A stretch of DNA of 64,000 nucleotides from Thinopyrum elongatum (taxonomy: Eukaryota; Streptophyta; Magnoliopsida; Poales; Poaceae). Positions 21,520-33,300 of this stretch are shown here, piece after piece (position 1 is the first letter of the stretch; every line of letters starts with the position of its first letter). The position numbers and the translations under genes are program-made. Under the pieces are notes generated by a model. That model saw nothing but the letters and a program-made list of their open reading frames with translations. It ran no database searches and was not told the DNA's origin. The DNA lies in the NCBI GenBank assembly GCA_011799875.1, contig CM022300.1, positions 239,622,170 through 239,686,169 on the forward strand, read 5' to 3'.

Positions 21520-23590
21520 TGTAATAAAGAGGAAGATAACTGTTCCGAGGGGGATTCAGAAGGAGCAGACCACTCCTATTTACCCCCTCAGCTCTTTGCT
21601 CTAACTTGGCATGCTGATGTTGGACATATCATGCATATGTTGCCTTGCATTGCTTACTTTATACATCAAATATGTCATCTGCTTAGTTTAGACATGCTTT
21701 GTGTGAATGCCATCTGTTTAGTTTCTATATTGTATATGTGAATTATGCAATGGCATCTTGTTTAGCCAGGCATCATATATGTGAATTTTGCAATGCTATC
21801 CTGCTTAGCCAGTCATCTTATATGTGAATTATATCACGCCATCCTTTTTTTTCATTACGTATTACATTTGTCAACAATGTTAGTACATTCAACTACTCTT
21901 CCTGTGCATCAGCCATTTGACAGGGTGATGGAAAAATCCGGAGTGAAAACAAGGTCTTCAGAGCAGACAATGCTATCTGACGAAGCGCATATCTTGCTGG
22001 TTACAGATAGCTCCTCAGAGGAGGATTCAGAGATAGATGACCAGTCCTATCCCCCCCGAGGTGTATGCTCTAACTTGGCAGGGTTATGTTGCTCATATCA
22101 TGCATATGGTGTCTTGCATTGCTATGTCATTTGCTTAGTTTATACATGCTTTGTGTGAATGCCACCTGTTTAGTGTCTCAGAACCATATATGTGAATTAT
22201 GCAATGCCATCTTGTTGCAAGACATTATATATGTGAATTATGCAATGCTATCTTGTTGCAAGGCATTATACATGTGAATTATGCAATGCCATGCTGTTTA
22301 GCCAATCATCATATATGTGAATCATATCATGCCATCCTTTTTTTGTATTACATATTCCATTTGTCGACAATGTTTGTATATTCAACTACTCTTCCTATGC
22401 ATCAACCATTTGAATCGGTGATGGAAATATCTGGAGTGTAAACAAGGTCTTCAGAGTAGATAATGCTACCTGCTGAAGCTGGCATCTTGCTGGTTACAGA
22501 TAGCTCCTCAGAGGAGGATTCAGAGACAGATGAGCGGTCCTATTCCCCCCCTTAGGTGTATGCTGAAACTTGGCAGGGTTATAACTCACATCATGTATAT
22601 GTTATCTTGCATTGCTTAGTTTTTACATCATATACACAATATTGAATGCCATCTGCTTAGTTTAGACATCATATATGCGATTGCCACCAGCTTACTTTCT
22701 TAGTATATAAATCATATATTTGAATTATATCATGCCATCATGTTTACATAGACAGCATCTGTCTGAATTATGGCATGCCAACCCATATAATAAAGACATC
22801 ATATAGTTATATCATCTTATCCTGTTTAGTGTTTACATAGTCATCATATTTTGAATTATGTCATTCTATCCATGAATTATATCATGCCATCATGTTTCCA
22901 TAGGTGGCATGTATGTGAATTATGGCATGCCAACCTATTTAATAAACACATCATATAGTTATATCATATCATCCGGTTTACATAGTCATCATATTTTCAA
23001 TTATGTCTTTCTACCCTGTTTAGTTAGCCATCATATATGTGAAATTGTGTCATGCTATCCTGTTTAGTTAGCCATCATATATGTGAAATTGTGGCATGCT
23101 ATCCTGTTTGGTTAGACAACATAAATGTGAATTATTTCATGCCCTCTTTTATTTCCCTCTATTCATTGCACCTGTCTATCATACAATGTCTATACATTCA
23201 ATTACTTTTCTTGTTTATCATCCATTTGAATTGGAGGGTGTGATGGCAGTACCTAAGGGAGTAAAAACACGGTCTTCAAAAAAGATAGTGCTACCAGTCG
23301 ATGCAGATAGAACCACGGTTGTACTTGCCCAAGAACCATCCCCACCACACATAACCCAGACTGTCGCAGATTGTACCCCTACCCAGTTGGACAGAGAACC
23401 AGCCACACCCCTTCTAACCCCAACCCTAGCAGATAGTAACCCAGTTCTAGTTGACACACCACCGTCTCCACCACAGAGCACCCAAACATGAGCAGTTAGT
23501 AAGGCAACTATAGTGCCCAACGCACGAGGACCACCACTCCAAACCCCAACTCAACGCTTAAAGCAGAAGAATAATTGTTCTCAGGTCAGG
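21520..23590 (+). repeat. Tandem exon-intron modules of a CACTA-associated gene
   Basis: Four related exon-like units end at about 21590, 22060, 22555 and 23584. The second reads GVKTRSSEQTMLSDE then SSSEEDSEIDD and ends at a GT donor. The third has the same peptide with two in-frame stops. The fourth is longer, is proline/threonine-rich and contains one stop. The introns between them share TGCTCTAACTTGGCA and TGCATATG(T/G)TG. Two further units occur in the host copy (43396-43561 and 44035-44204). Unit spacing is about 450-500 bp in the first three. The peptides are serine/acidic and unlike any domain I recognise. The repeated units suggest exon duplication inside a CACTA-borne gene that is not a transposase. 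Confidence 0.5.
21735..23115. repeat. Intronic tandem repeats (about 41 bp, about 150 bp and 52 bp)
   Basis: TATGTGAATTATGCAATGCCATCTTGTT recurs with a period of about 41-43 bp at 21737-21830 and again at 22191-22320. A roughly 150-bp unit (ATCATGCCATCATGTTT...GCATGCCAACC...ATAGTTATATCAT) is present twice at about 22728-23010. A 52-bp unit (CTGTTTAGTTAGCCATCATATATGTGAAATTGTG) is present at 23017 and 23068. All lie in the introns of the exon modules. Confidence 0.65.
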
Positions 23591-24067
23591 TTTCATAGAT
23601 ATGATTCATACTCCTTTGCTCTTGCATCACTGTATTTACTCATACCAACTAATTTCAAATTTGAAGGATGTAATTGAAACTCCAATGGCGCAACAGGTAT
23701 GTTTTAAACCTGTTTCTTTAACTGGTTTGCTATTGTAACTTGCTCTATGTTGATTTCAGTTACAATTGAATAAACAGTTATGTTCTCATGTCATGCACAT
23801 TACAAGTGTTGTTAGTATTGTGTAGTTTCCCACAATTATATTCTGTCTATGTTGCTTTGTCTTAAATAGATATGATTTGAACTATGTCTCTATCTTGATT
23901 TGGCAACATAAACTAGAATGATATACACCATACAGTGAACATAGTACATAGATATATGTTTGTTTCACGTTGTTATCCTGTCCACTTTACTACTGAACTG
24001 GTTTACCAAAATGAGTTTCATATACAACATGGTAAATCTGTGATGTGTCTGCTTGTTTCTCTTTTAG

Positions 24068-24619
24068 AATGCGGACAAAATATTGGGGAAGAGTACCCCA
24101 TTATGCAATGGTAAAGGAAGTATTGCAGATAGGGTTCAAGATAGTGAGACATCCTTGTTGGTCTCCAAGAAAGCTGATAAAAACTACCTTCAAGAAAGTG
24201 AGACAACCCCAAAGTCCTGTCTTGATGTAGTGTTTGAGTTACTGGCCACTACTGCTGGCACAAGCTCTTCGAACTCGCTGCCTAAATAAGTTAGGCTTCT
24301 TGAGTCTCAGCTTCAAGTTGAAAGACATCAATCAGATGTGCTGCAACATGAAGCCGAAGGACTGAGGAAGTCCCTGCAGAATTCAGATGCATACTTTTTG
24401 GTGCAACAACAAGTGCTGGAGGATTTAAGCGCCAAACTAGAGAAAGCTAATAAGCTTGCTAAGCTTCTTGCCAGCATGGTGGGTACCCAGGATATTGTTT
24501 CATCTTCTGAAGTGGTTTCAACTCTGGACTTGTTTTGCTGCGGCGTTTATTTGCACTGGTCGCCAACTATGACAACCGGTGTATGTAATATGCTTCTTTG
24601 TTCCCTATATTTGCACTAG
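24068..24619 (+). pseudogene. 3' exon of the CACTA-borne gene, coiled-coil protein
   Basis: A polypyrimidine-AG acceptor (TTTCTCTTTTAG) ends at 24067 and opens a frame beginning NADKILGKSTPLCNGKG. It continues to 24619 with one in-frame TAA at 24287-24289. After that stop the frame reads as a strong coiled coil (LLESQLQVERHQSDVLQ, then LSAKLEKANKLAKLLAS). The tail after about 24510 is hydrophobic and may be untranslated. The exon follows the tandem modules on the same strand, so it is probably the 3' part of the same gene. I do not recognise the family. Several plant CACTA groups carry a second gene with a helical product, but assignment is not possible from sequence alone. Confidence 0.45.
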
Positions 24620-24784
24620 TTGTGAACTTTGATGCCTAGTGGATGTAATCTGTGTAATCGCCGTAATATCCTAGCATTAGTTGCTTGCTTATTTATTTTC
24701 TTATAGTCTTATTTATTTGTTTGCTTGTAGTTCTGCAGTTCTTTTTTCTTGGTTTCCTAGTGGCCGCAATAACCTATTTTTTAA

Positions 24785-25565
24785 AACTAGGCCACAATAA
24801 CCATGTGCAACATACGGACCGTTGTAACCATGGTCCTGCTATCTGCTGTAGTGACCATGGCCCTCCTACGGGCCTTCTACGGGTCGTAGAATCAATGGCC
24901 TTCGACGGGCCGCATGATCGATTGGCTAAACATGGGCCGTACTATTTGTGTGCCAATAACGGACCGAAATATGGGCCGTAAATGGGCTAGAGTGGGAATT
25001 TTCAGTTTATGGGCCCACCATAACAGGCCGTTAATAGGCCGATGAGTATAACGGGCTTAATTCTATCGACAGGCATAATGGGTTGTTATTGGGCCGTATT
25101 TGATGACGCTATGAAAATGGCCCAATGGATTAACGGGCCGACTTTAACCACGGGCTGAATTTGGCCGACAAGCAGAACAGGCTAGTAACGGACCATAAGT
25201 AATCAAATGATGCAAATAAGCCCAAGAATAAATCGGCCCTTAGAAGGCCGAAAGATAACACGGGCTGGAAATGGCCATTGGAATAATGGGCCGTTAATGG
25301 TATTAAGCGATAAACTGTTCATTATGGGCCAGTTTCACCACGGGCCATTGATGGGCCAAGAGTTACAAAGGGCCTCAGATGGGCCAAAAGACGTCATGGG
25401 CCATACATGGGCCAAAAGTCACAACGGGCTGGAATCATATTGGACGACCCAGATGACGCTACTGGGCCTAATTCGGATAGGCCATAACGGGTCGTTAACA
25501 GGCTTTCCATGGGCTGGGCCGCTACCTTTTGACCAAGTCAAATGGACCGGCCTTTTGACCTGAAT
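24785..25565. repeat. CACTA 1 right subterminal array, GGGCC-rich
   Basis: Dozens of short units containing GGGCC, (A)CGGGC or CCATGGGCC in both orientations (for example ATGGGCCGTT, ACGGGCCG, CCATGGGCC) are spaced about 15-40 bp apart. They end about 450 bp before the right terminus. Array density and position fit transposase-binding subterminal repeats. Frames through it are not genes. Confidence 0.7.
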
Positions 25566-25799
25566 AGGCCACTGTTGGGCCGAGCCACGTGTCGACGTAT
25601 CATAGGCGTGTCCCGTCCATTCACTGCATGACATCAGTCCCTATGCTGAGCTGACACGTGGATCCGCCGGCGAATGAGAATTTTACACGTGGAAAATCCC
25701 CATTGGTCCGGGCTGTTAACGGGTTATCGGATCCAAACCGGAACCCGATAGCTTAATGGCAACCCATTTCAATGGATGCCACATGTCGGTTACCCTTGA

Positions 25800-26007
25800 C
25801 GAAAACACTTCCATTACGCGCCATTTATCATCAATGAAGTGGACACTTTCGTGATGATAATTTTGGTATTGTCATGGAACACTTCTACGACAGCACAAGT
25901 ATCGCTATCTTGATTCTTCATAAAATCATCATGGATGTACATGCATGACAGAAAACGTGACCTACTGTGACAAACATGTATCATCAAGGAAGTGTTTTTT
26001 TGTAGTG
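25800..26007 (-). repeat. CACTA 1 right terminal region
   Basis: AT-rich end with repeated (ATCATCA)(A/T)GAAGTG, TGTGACA and CATGACAG motifs, mirroring the TGACA-rich left end. It finishes AAGTGTTTTTTTGTAGTG, followed by the GTT target duplication. Confidence 0.85.
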
Positions 26008-26550
26008 GTTGGGTGGGTGCATGTGTACGTGTGAGTGTTGCATGCATGCAATTTGTTGTGCATGTGTGCGTGTGTGTATAATCACCACACTAGCTCCTGT
26101 GTATTAAAAGAGCCGGCTCAACATACCAATACAAGGCCACCTTGTCCGCTGTGCCCGCGGTCATGACTTCGAATACCTTCTAATACCCATCATGCAATAA
26201 TTTATTTTTGATTGTTTTCATTCTTATACCCGCCGACAGGTGGGCCCTATGGTAGTGCGATAATGTCTACTGGTGATGCAACACTAGATGCACCACGTGG
26301 AGCGTTTAACTGGTCAATTAATCATGTCTTCAACAAATACAGAGCTCTACGGTGAGCCCGTGACTGTATAATAACCACAAGACATATATGGTGACCGTAA
26401 TGAGTGGATTCTGAAGTCCAGTGAACGTATCATGCTTTCGCTTCAAATACAGTGATCGTCGGTGTATATCTCACGAGAGAAAGATGAAACATGCATGAAT
26501 GCAATGGGGGCGTACTTTTAGAGGGCCTAGAAATAGTTTGTGTGCGTATG
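26008..26550. other. Host sequence between CACTA 1 and element A
   Basis: Starts with the GTT duplication and GT-rich sequence continuous with 1-117, then about 450 bp of AT-balanced sequence without a recognisable gene. The last 5 bp (26546-26550, GTATG) are the left copy of element A's target duplication. The right copy (39720-39724) is GTACG, one transition different. Confidence 0.7.
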
Positions 26551-27352
26551 TGTCGATGTACTAAAGTTTGGGTCGTTTAGTACCTCATACTTGTGCACGG
26601 GCAGTTGTAGCCGTACCAGCGGCAAGGCCTGCCGGAGGACAGCTGGAAGCAAATGCGAGATTATCAAGGAAGTATTCAGGCCAATGATCAGAAGATAGAA
26701 GACCGGGGGCTTGGCTCCCAGCAAGATCTTTGCCTGGATGGCCGCGAAGTCCCGCCAAGATCCTTGCCGAGATGACCCGGCAAGATCCGCACCCGACATG
26801 GTTCCGCCACCCTGCCTCCGCTCCAGCGCAGTGACCAGCCTGTCAGTTTTGTCCTCCTTCTGGTTGCGTGGCATGATTCTAGTGGTGAATGGGCTTAAGC
26901 GGTGCTGATGGGACGGGCCCCTTTTTCTGTCCCCAAGAAAGTAAGGACACCTAAACGGAACATTTAATGTGTTTGTCCTAAATCGTTTGTGATAAGTGTG
27001 TAAACACTGTAGCTACTTTACACCTCAATGTATGTACCGAACGCCACTGTTGGTGACCCCTTGGATGTATAAAAGGAGGCCCAAGGCATAGCTACAGAGG
27101 TAGGACACTCTCTAGCCCATTCTGCATGCGTAGCTGCTGCTTGAACGTACTGTTCATTGCAAGCGCTCCTGGAGCTTGGGCTTAAACTTCCACAATAAAC
27201 TAAAGCAGGAGTAGGGTATTATGCTTCTCAGCGGCCCAAACCTGGGTAAAATTTCCCTTGCGTTGATCATTGGATCTGCTCTTTATGCATACCTCTCTCC
27301 CTGCCAAATCGTAAAGGGGTCCACGTGATCCCATAGGTGTCGCACGCCGACA
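26551..27352 (+). repeat. Element A left LTR
   Basis: 802 bp, TGTCGATG...GCCGACA. It contains a core promoter GTATAAAAGGAGGCCCA (TATA at 27068-27074), a transcription-start or polyadenylation region with GCAGGAGTAGGGTATTA (27205) and GCGGCCCAAACCTGGGTAAA. These blocks recur in the LTRs of elements B and C and in the right LTR of A. Confidence 0.93.
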
Positions 27353-27378
27353 TCTTTGGCGCGCCAGGTAGGGGGGAA
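27353..27378 (+). promoter_or_regulatory. Element A primer-binding site region
   Basis: TCTTTGGCGCGCCAGGTAGG directly follows the left LTR. TGGCGCGCCA near the LTR edge is the expected position for tRNA priming of minus-strand DNA. The same sequence follows B's LTR, and TGGCGTGCCAGATAGGGG follows C's. I did not determine which tRNA would pair. Confidence 0.7.
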
Positions 27379-27439
27379 GAAGGTTGCGTGAACCTGATCT
27401 AGTGATCAGCGTGTCAGTTTCTTGATCGTTTTCGTCGCC

Positions 27440-29056
27440 ATGGCCCCCAAGAAGAAGGGTTTGGCGGCGGCTGGTCCATCTGCGTCTGGCCGGCCCATGC
27501 CTTCACGGACGGGCGACGACATGGACTAAGATGGAGGAGGTGGAGGTCTTGAGCCTCCACGGTGTTCTGGCGGACAAAGCCAGGCGAGCGGCGTTGTTCG
27601 CAGCGGCGACAACGACCCGTGCACCACCAGATCGAAGGACTGAGCCGTGCTACCCACAGGTGGCGTGGCGAACTCCAAGGACGGGACGGCGCCTTCCAAG
27701 ACACCCGAGCCGACGCATGCACTGCGGCCTTCTTAGGTCGCGCGTGACATGCAGCGTCGTGACGACGGTGGTTCCATGCGTCCTGAAGGAAAGGCCCCCA
27801 TGCATCATTCCCAAGATGCGCGCGACCAACATGCACACCAAGATGTTGGTGGAAGCGTGGTGCGGTCACGGGACCGTGACGGAGCTCCTTCTAACATGGT
27901 TAGGAGTCAGAGAACCTCACATACCTCGCACATCTCGCCGCCGCCTACAGCAGCAGAGGCATTGGCACGAGCACAACTGCTTTTGAATTTCCCTCCCGCT
28001 CCGGAGAAGCTCGACGAATGGCGAGCTGCTATTCAAAGCCTGATTGGCTTCGCCAACGGTGATGGACCACAGCGGGCGGAGCCTTCGCGGCGGCGGTCCG
28101 TCGAACCGACGCGTGCCGATGGCGAAAAGACTGGAGGTAAAGCGACTACGGTGCACTCTCCTTCACAATAGCAACAGCGGTCGCTTGCTCGGTGGACCAA
28201 CGTCTGTGATGGCGATTCCATGGCGTCGTCCAATCTGCGAATGCGCCGCGATCAGCGTCAAGTTCTTTGGGAGCGAAGCAAAGAAGATGCTCGAACTATC
28301 ATCGAGCGGCGACGGGAAGCACGCCATCAATCTGATAGGAGCGCAGTGCCTACTATCGACAAGCCTGCGCCAGGGGATCCTGGTGACTTGCCTTATGAGG
28401 TGGGGTGTCCAGCGTTTACCCGTGAGCTGCGGCGAGTCCAATGGCCCAATTCCCAAACATTCAAGCCAGAGGTCCCGGAGAAATACGATGGCAAGACTCA
28501 CCCGTTGGTGTTCCTGAGCATCTACACTATCGCGGTGCAGGCTGCCCGAGCTCGAGATGACAAGATACTCGCCAACTACTTCCCGTTGGTGCTTATGCCC
28601 AACGTCAGGTCGTGGTTGATGCATCTGCCAGAGAATTCCATTTCTTCCTGGTTAGACTTGTGTCACCAGTTTGTTGGCGCCTTTGTCGGAGGCCATCAAG
28701 CTCCTGGCCAGGAAAGTGATTTACACCTCATCCCCCAGAAGGAGGGCGAGCCCTTGCGCAAGTTCATATAGAGATTCAGCCGCGTACAGTACAATATCCC
28801 AGACATTAATCCCGCCGCCGTTATTAGCGCGTTTCACCAGAACATGCGCAACCGCAAGATGCGAGAGGAGCTGGCGATGAACAAATTCAGGGAGATTGCT
28901 GAGCTCTATGCTCTGGCAGACAAATGTGCTATAACTGAAGAGGGAAGGAGACTCCCCGGCGAGAACGTCGGCGCGGAAGTCGACTCTGAAGATGAAGATG
29001 CCGCCACCCCGACATGAAAAGGTCGGTGGCGTAACAGGAAGCGTTAGGGCAAGACT
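27440..29056 (+). pseudogene. Element A gag, broken
   Basis: ATG at 27440 gives MAPKKK, the same start as gag of B (50571), and C starts similarly (MVPKKK at 48953). The homologous frame then passes through a stop at 27527-27529 and shifts. Recognisable blocks continue at 27749-28168, 28220-28768 (for example KYDGKTHPLVFLSIYT, MHLPENSISSW) and 28770-28990, ended by stops where B reads through. Gag is the structural protein that packages the RNA. Shared stops with B are not apparent, so the damage is specific to this copy. Confidence 0.85.
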
Positions 29057-30349
29057 GTGCTTGTTGTCGAGGAATCTGAAAACCCCGGCACCACCAAGAA
29101 GGCCAAGGTCGATGGCCCCGGCAAGGATGTTGCCAGGTGTCCCTCCTGTCAGGCCTTGGCGGCTGCCGAAAAGCCGGAGGGCTCCGACAAGCAATATTGC
29201 AAGATCCATCACACCAAGGGCCATGACCTCCAGAATTGCCGGCAAGTTGAACAGCTTGTCAAGAGGCAGAAAGCTGAATACAAAAGGCGAGATAAGGAGA
29301 GAGCCCAAGATGGTGCTGAAGGGTCCGGCAAGAAATGCGGTGGCCGAGGAGGTCGCCGCGGCAAGGCTAAGCAACAGAAGGAGAGGCCCGCTCGAGGCTG
29401 CGACAAAGAAGAGGGGGGTGAAGATGACAATGAAGAGGACAACGACTCCAGCGAGCATGAGTTTCAAAAGGCTACGGAGGCTATGTGCCTTGACGGAGGT
29501 GCCTCGCTGCATTCTTCTCACCGCCAACTTAAACAGTGGGTACGAGAGATCAATGCGGCGGAGCCGTCGGTCGATCCTCGGAAGCCTCTAAAATGGTCCA
29601 GCACACCTATCATTTTTGACGTTGAGGATCATCCTGATCGCACAACTGCGATCGGGTGCTTGCTATTGTTGGTTTCACCAACGATTCGCAACCTCAAGGT
29701 AACAAAAATGTTAGTTGATGGTGGGGCCGGTTTGAATCTGATCTCGCCTAGTGTGATCAAGAGGTTGCAAATTCCTGACGAAGATCTCAAGGAAACGGGC
29801 ACGTTTCAAGGGATCAATCCAGGAAGGAGCCAACCGAAGGGCAGGATCACATTACCGGTGACATTTGGCAGTGAGCTGAACTATAGAACAGAAAAGATCG
29901 TTTTCAACGTCACCAAGATTCCGTTGCCATATAACGGGATTCTCGGTCGTCCAGCACTGGCCAAGTTCATAGTGGCCTCGCACTACGCTTACAACGTATT
30001 AAAGATGCCCGGCACGATGAGCGTCATCACTGTCAACTCTGACAAGAAGGATGCGCTTATCTGTGCCGACCAACTCTACCGGGAGGCAGTTGCAGCATCT
30101 GCCGCCAAGGCAGTTGCTCCTGCCACTGAAGCTCCTGGGGGGAAGAAGAAGACCGGCAAGACCTCTAGCACACACTCCGGCAAGCGCACCTCCTCGGAAT
30201 GTTGCGCTCTCGTCGAGGATGTGCCGGAGAGCTCCACCGGCAAGAGCAAGAAATCCAAGGCAGCTCCGCCAGAAACCAAGAAGGTGCCCATCAAGGAGGA
30301 TGGTACGGGAGGAACTTTCACCATAAGTTCCACCCTCAATGACAAATAG
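29057..30349 (+). CDS. Element A gag C-terminus and aspartic protease
   Basis: An open frame of 430 codons. The first part has a Cys/His cluster (CPSCQ, then YCKIH and KGHDLQNC), equivalent to the zinc-knuckle position of gag, followed by a lysine/arginine/glutamate-rich linker. The retroviral-type protease is marked by VDGGAGLNLIS (catalytic Asp codon at 29717) and by the downstream hydrophobic ILGRPALAKF flap/core motif. The frame ends at TAG 30347-30349, immediately before ESVLVAFLR. Element B has a TAG at the same codon. The apparent start is not a natural one; the frame is a continuation of gag. Confidence 0.85.
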   Translation: MLVVEESENPGTTKKAKVDGPGKDVARCPSCQALAAAEKPEGSDKQYCKIHHTKGHDLQNCRQVEQLVKRQKAEYKRRDKERAQDGAEGSGKKCGGRGGRRGKAKQQKERPARGCDKEEGGEDDNEEDNDSSEHEFQKATEAMCLDGGASLHSSHRQLKQWVREINAAEPSVDPRKPLKWSSTPIIFDVEDHPDRTTAIGCLLLLVSPTIRNLKVTKMLVDGGAGLNLISPSVIKRLQIPDEDLKETGTFQGINPGRSQPKGRITLPVTFGSELNYRTEKIVFNVTKIPLPYNGILGRPALAKFIVASHYAYNVLKMPGTMSVITVNSDKKDALICADQLYREAVAASAAKAVAPATEAPGGKKKTGKTSSTHSGKRTSSECCALVEDVPESSTGKSKKSKAAPPETKKVPIKEDGTGGTFTISSTLNDK

Positions 30350-33300
30350 GAAAGCGTGCTCGTTGCTTTCCTGCGGGCGAATATCGATGTGTTTGCATGG
30401 CAACCATCTGATATCCCAATGTTCCCAGGGAAGTAATTCAGCACCACCTTGCTATCTGTCCTCATGCATGACCCGTCAAGCAAAAGGTTAGGAAGCAATC
30501 TTTGGAACGACAAGAATTTATTGCCGAAGAAATTAGGAAGTTGGAACCGGCAGGTTTGGTTAGAGGAGTGCTCCATCCGACGTGGTTGGCCAACCCGGTT
30601 GTAGTGTGCAAGGAGAATGGAAAATGGAGGCTGTGTATTGACTATACAGATATCAATAAAGCCTGTCCAAAAGATTCTTTCCCCTTGCCGCGCATCGACA
30701 AGATTGTGGACTCCACTGCCGGCTGCGATCTGCTGTCGTTTCTCGACGCCTATTCAGGGTACCATCAGATTTTCATGGCCAAGGAAGATGAAGAGAAAAC
30801 CGCATTTATCACCCCGTCTGGTGCATATTGTTTCTTACGTATGCCCTTCTGGTTGAAAAGTGTTGGTTCAACTTTTGCAAGAGCGGTCCAGGTTCGTTTT
30901 GAGCCCCAGCTACATAGAAATATGGAACTTATATGGATGGTATAGTGGTTAAAACCAAGGACAAAGCAACGCTCATACAAGATTTGGATGAGACATTTGC
31001 AAATCTGCGCAAGATCAATCTGAAGCTCAATCCCGAGAAGTGCGTGTTTGGCATTCCATCCAGCAAGCTTCTCGGGTTGTTTGTGTCTCAGCGTGGGATC
31101 GAAGCAAATCCCGACAAGATCAAGGCGATTGAGCATATTGAGGCACCAAGACGCGTCAAAGATGTACGTCGACTTGCCGGCTGCATTGCTGCTCTGAGCA
31201 AGTTTATCTCCAAATCTGCTGAGCGCGCCCTGTCCTTTTTCAAAATCTTGAAGAAGGTAGGTCCAATGAAATGGACTCCGGAAGCGGAGGCAGCGCTGCA
31301 GGATTTGAAGAAATACCTCTCCTCTCCGCCGATACTAGTCGCGCCTAAGCCACGAGAGCCGTTGTTGCTATATTTAGCAGTGATGAATCAAGTGGTTAGC
31401 GCTGCGTTAGTAGCGTAGAGAGAAGCTGATGAAGAAGCAGCAGCAATGGTAAGCCCGCCAAGTGACGAGCTGGAGTCTTCTCCGGCGAGGTCTGGTGCCG
31501 ACAAGGCAGGATTTGCAAAGTTGAATGAAGCAGCGCAGAGGAAGACGATGGTGCAGCGCCCAGTTTATTTTGTCAGTTCCCTTTTGCAGGGGGCTAGGTC
31601 AAGATATTTTGGTGTGCAGAAATTGCTCTTCGGCCTCCTTGGGACCTCGAGGAAGCTGCGCCATTATTTCCAAGCGCATGAGATTACCATCGTCACTCGC
31701 TTCCCATTGCAGCGGATTTTACGAAATCCAGATGCGACCGGCAGGATTGTGGAGTGGGCGTTGGAATTGTCAAGCTTTGATCTCAAGTTTGAAAGCACTT
31801 CAACAATTCAGAGCAAAGCCTTGGCGGAGTTCATTGAAGAATGGACCCCAACGCCAGATGAAGAAAGTCAAGAGACAACTCTCCCCGGTAAGGAAACAGA
31901 CCGAGAATGGATTATGTATTTTTACGGGGCTTTCTCGCTGCAAGGCGACGGTGCAGGCGTGTTGCTTGTCGCACCCACCGGAGAGCACCTCAAATATGTA
32001 ATTCAAATGCACTTTCCCCGGGAGAGATCAACAAACAACACTGCAGAATATGAAGGGCTGCTTGCCGGTCTCAGGATCGCGGCGGATCTTGGAATTAAGA
32101 AGCTCATCGTCAGAGGTGATTCACAGCTTGTCGTCAAGCAAGTGAACAAAGATTATCAGAGCCCGTTGATGGAAGCTTATGTAGAAGAAGTGAGGAAATT
32201 GGAGGAGCGCTTTGACGGTCTGCAGACAGAGCATGTTCCTCGAGCGGAGAATGACATTGCTAATGACCTGTCAAAGTGTGCTGCCCTTAAGTTACCTATG
32301 GAACCAGGTACTTTTATGCTTCGATTGACTCAGCCATCTGTAACACCATCAGCAAGGCAACATAAGCGACGGAAGTTGAGTTCTAGCCAGTACTTCCCAG
32401 CAGAGCTCCCAGAAGCCGCCAACAAGGAAGTTGCCGGGAACAACGACAAACTTGCCGGGGAACAACGGGCTCCGGCGAGGTCTCAGGTTCTTGCCGTCGA
32501 GACAAATGCTCCCGCGGTAGAAAGTATGCCTTTAGTCCTTGCTATTGTGCCTCAGGCTCCGGCATGGGCACAACACATCGTCCAGTTCCTCCAAACAGGG
32601 GAACTCCCCGAAGAGCAGGAAGAAGCAGAGAAAGTAGCCCGTCGGTCTAGTATGTACCAGTTCGTGGATAGCATCCTGTACAGAAAAAGACCGAACGACG
32701 TGAAATTGAAGTGTATTCCTCGGGAAGATGGACTGGAGCTGTTGGCAGATATACATGGAGGCATATGTGGCTCCCAAATAGGTTCAAGGGCTCTTGTCGG
32801 TAAGGCATTCCGGCAAGGTTTCTTTTGGCCCACTGCCCTCCAGGATGCAACTGCACTACTAACCAAGTGTGAAGCGTGCCAGTTTCATTCAAAGAAATTG
32901 CATCAGCCAGCTCAGGCTCTTCAGACAATCCCTCTTTCCTGGTCATTTTCGGTCTGGGGGCTCGACATATTGGGCCCTTTTCCCCATGCTACCGGGGGCT
33001 TTGAGTACTTGTACGTCACCATCGACAAGTTCACAAAGTGGCCGGAGGTGGAGGCAGTGAGAAAGGTGACAGCACAATCAGCCGTCAAATTCTTCAAGGG
33101 ACTAGTTTGCCGTTTTGGAGTCCCAAACAGGATCATCACCGACAATGGCACACAGTTCATGAGCCACACCTTCATGCAATACATCCAAGGCATTGGCAGC
33201 AAAATTTGTTTTGCTTCTGTTGCTCATCCAAGAAGCAACGGCCAAGCAGAAAGGGCAAATGCTGAAGTGTTGTGAGGGCTCAAGACCAGGACTTTTGACA

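Larger units (their letters stand above)
118..26007. mobile_element. CACTA (En/Spm-type) DNA transposon, 25.9 kb, apparently non-autonomous
   Basis: The left end begins CACTACAAAAAAA at 118 and the right end finishes TTTTTTTGTAGTG at 26007. These are inverted copies of one another. The 3 bp before the left end (115-117) and after the right end (26008-26010) are both GTT, the target-site duplication size expected for CACTA elements. Both ends carry subterminal repeat regions: TGAACCCGAGCGATCGATC and GGATGAACAG repeats on the left, GGGCC-rich repeats on the right. I see no recognisable CACTA transposase reading frame, so the copy probably depended on transposase supplied elsewhere. The interior is much longer than the usual 5-15 kb and contains duplicated modules, MITEs and gene-like pieces. 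Relative to the homologous end of CACTA 2 (47076), the left end lacks about 45 bp between two TGACAAAAA direct repeats, as in a slippage or repair deletion. Confidence 0.9.

Noticed and set aside
25197..25570. Frame of 118 codons in the GGGCC-rich array
   Set aside because: It reads through the CACTA 1 right subterminal repeats and has repeat-driven composition.
28721..29527. 268-codon minus-strand frame with hydrophobic stretches
   Set aside because: It is the reverse of the gag C-terminus and linker of element A. Apparent membrane segments arise from the complement of lysine/glutamate codons. No equivalent frame exists in B.
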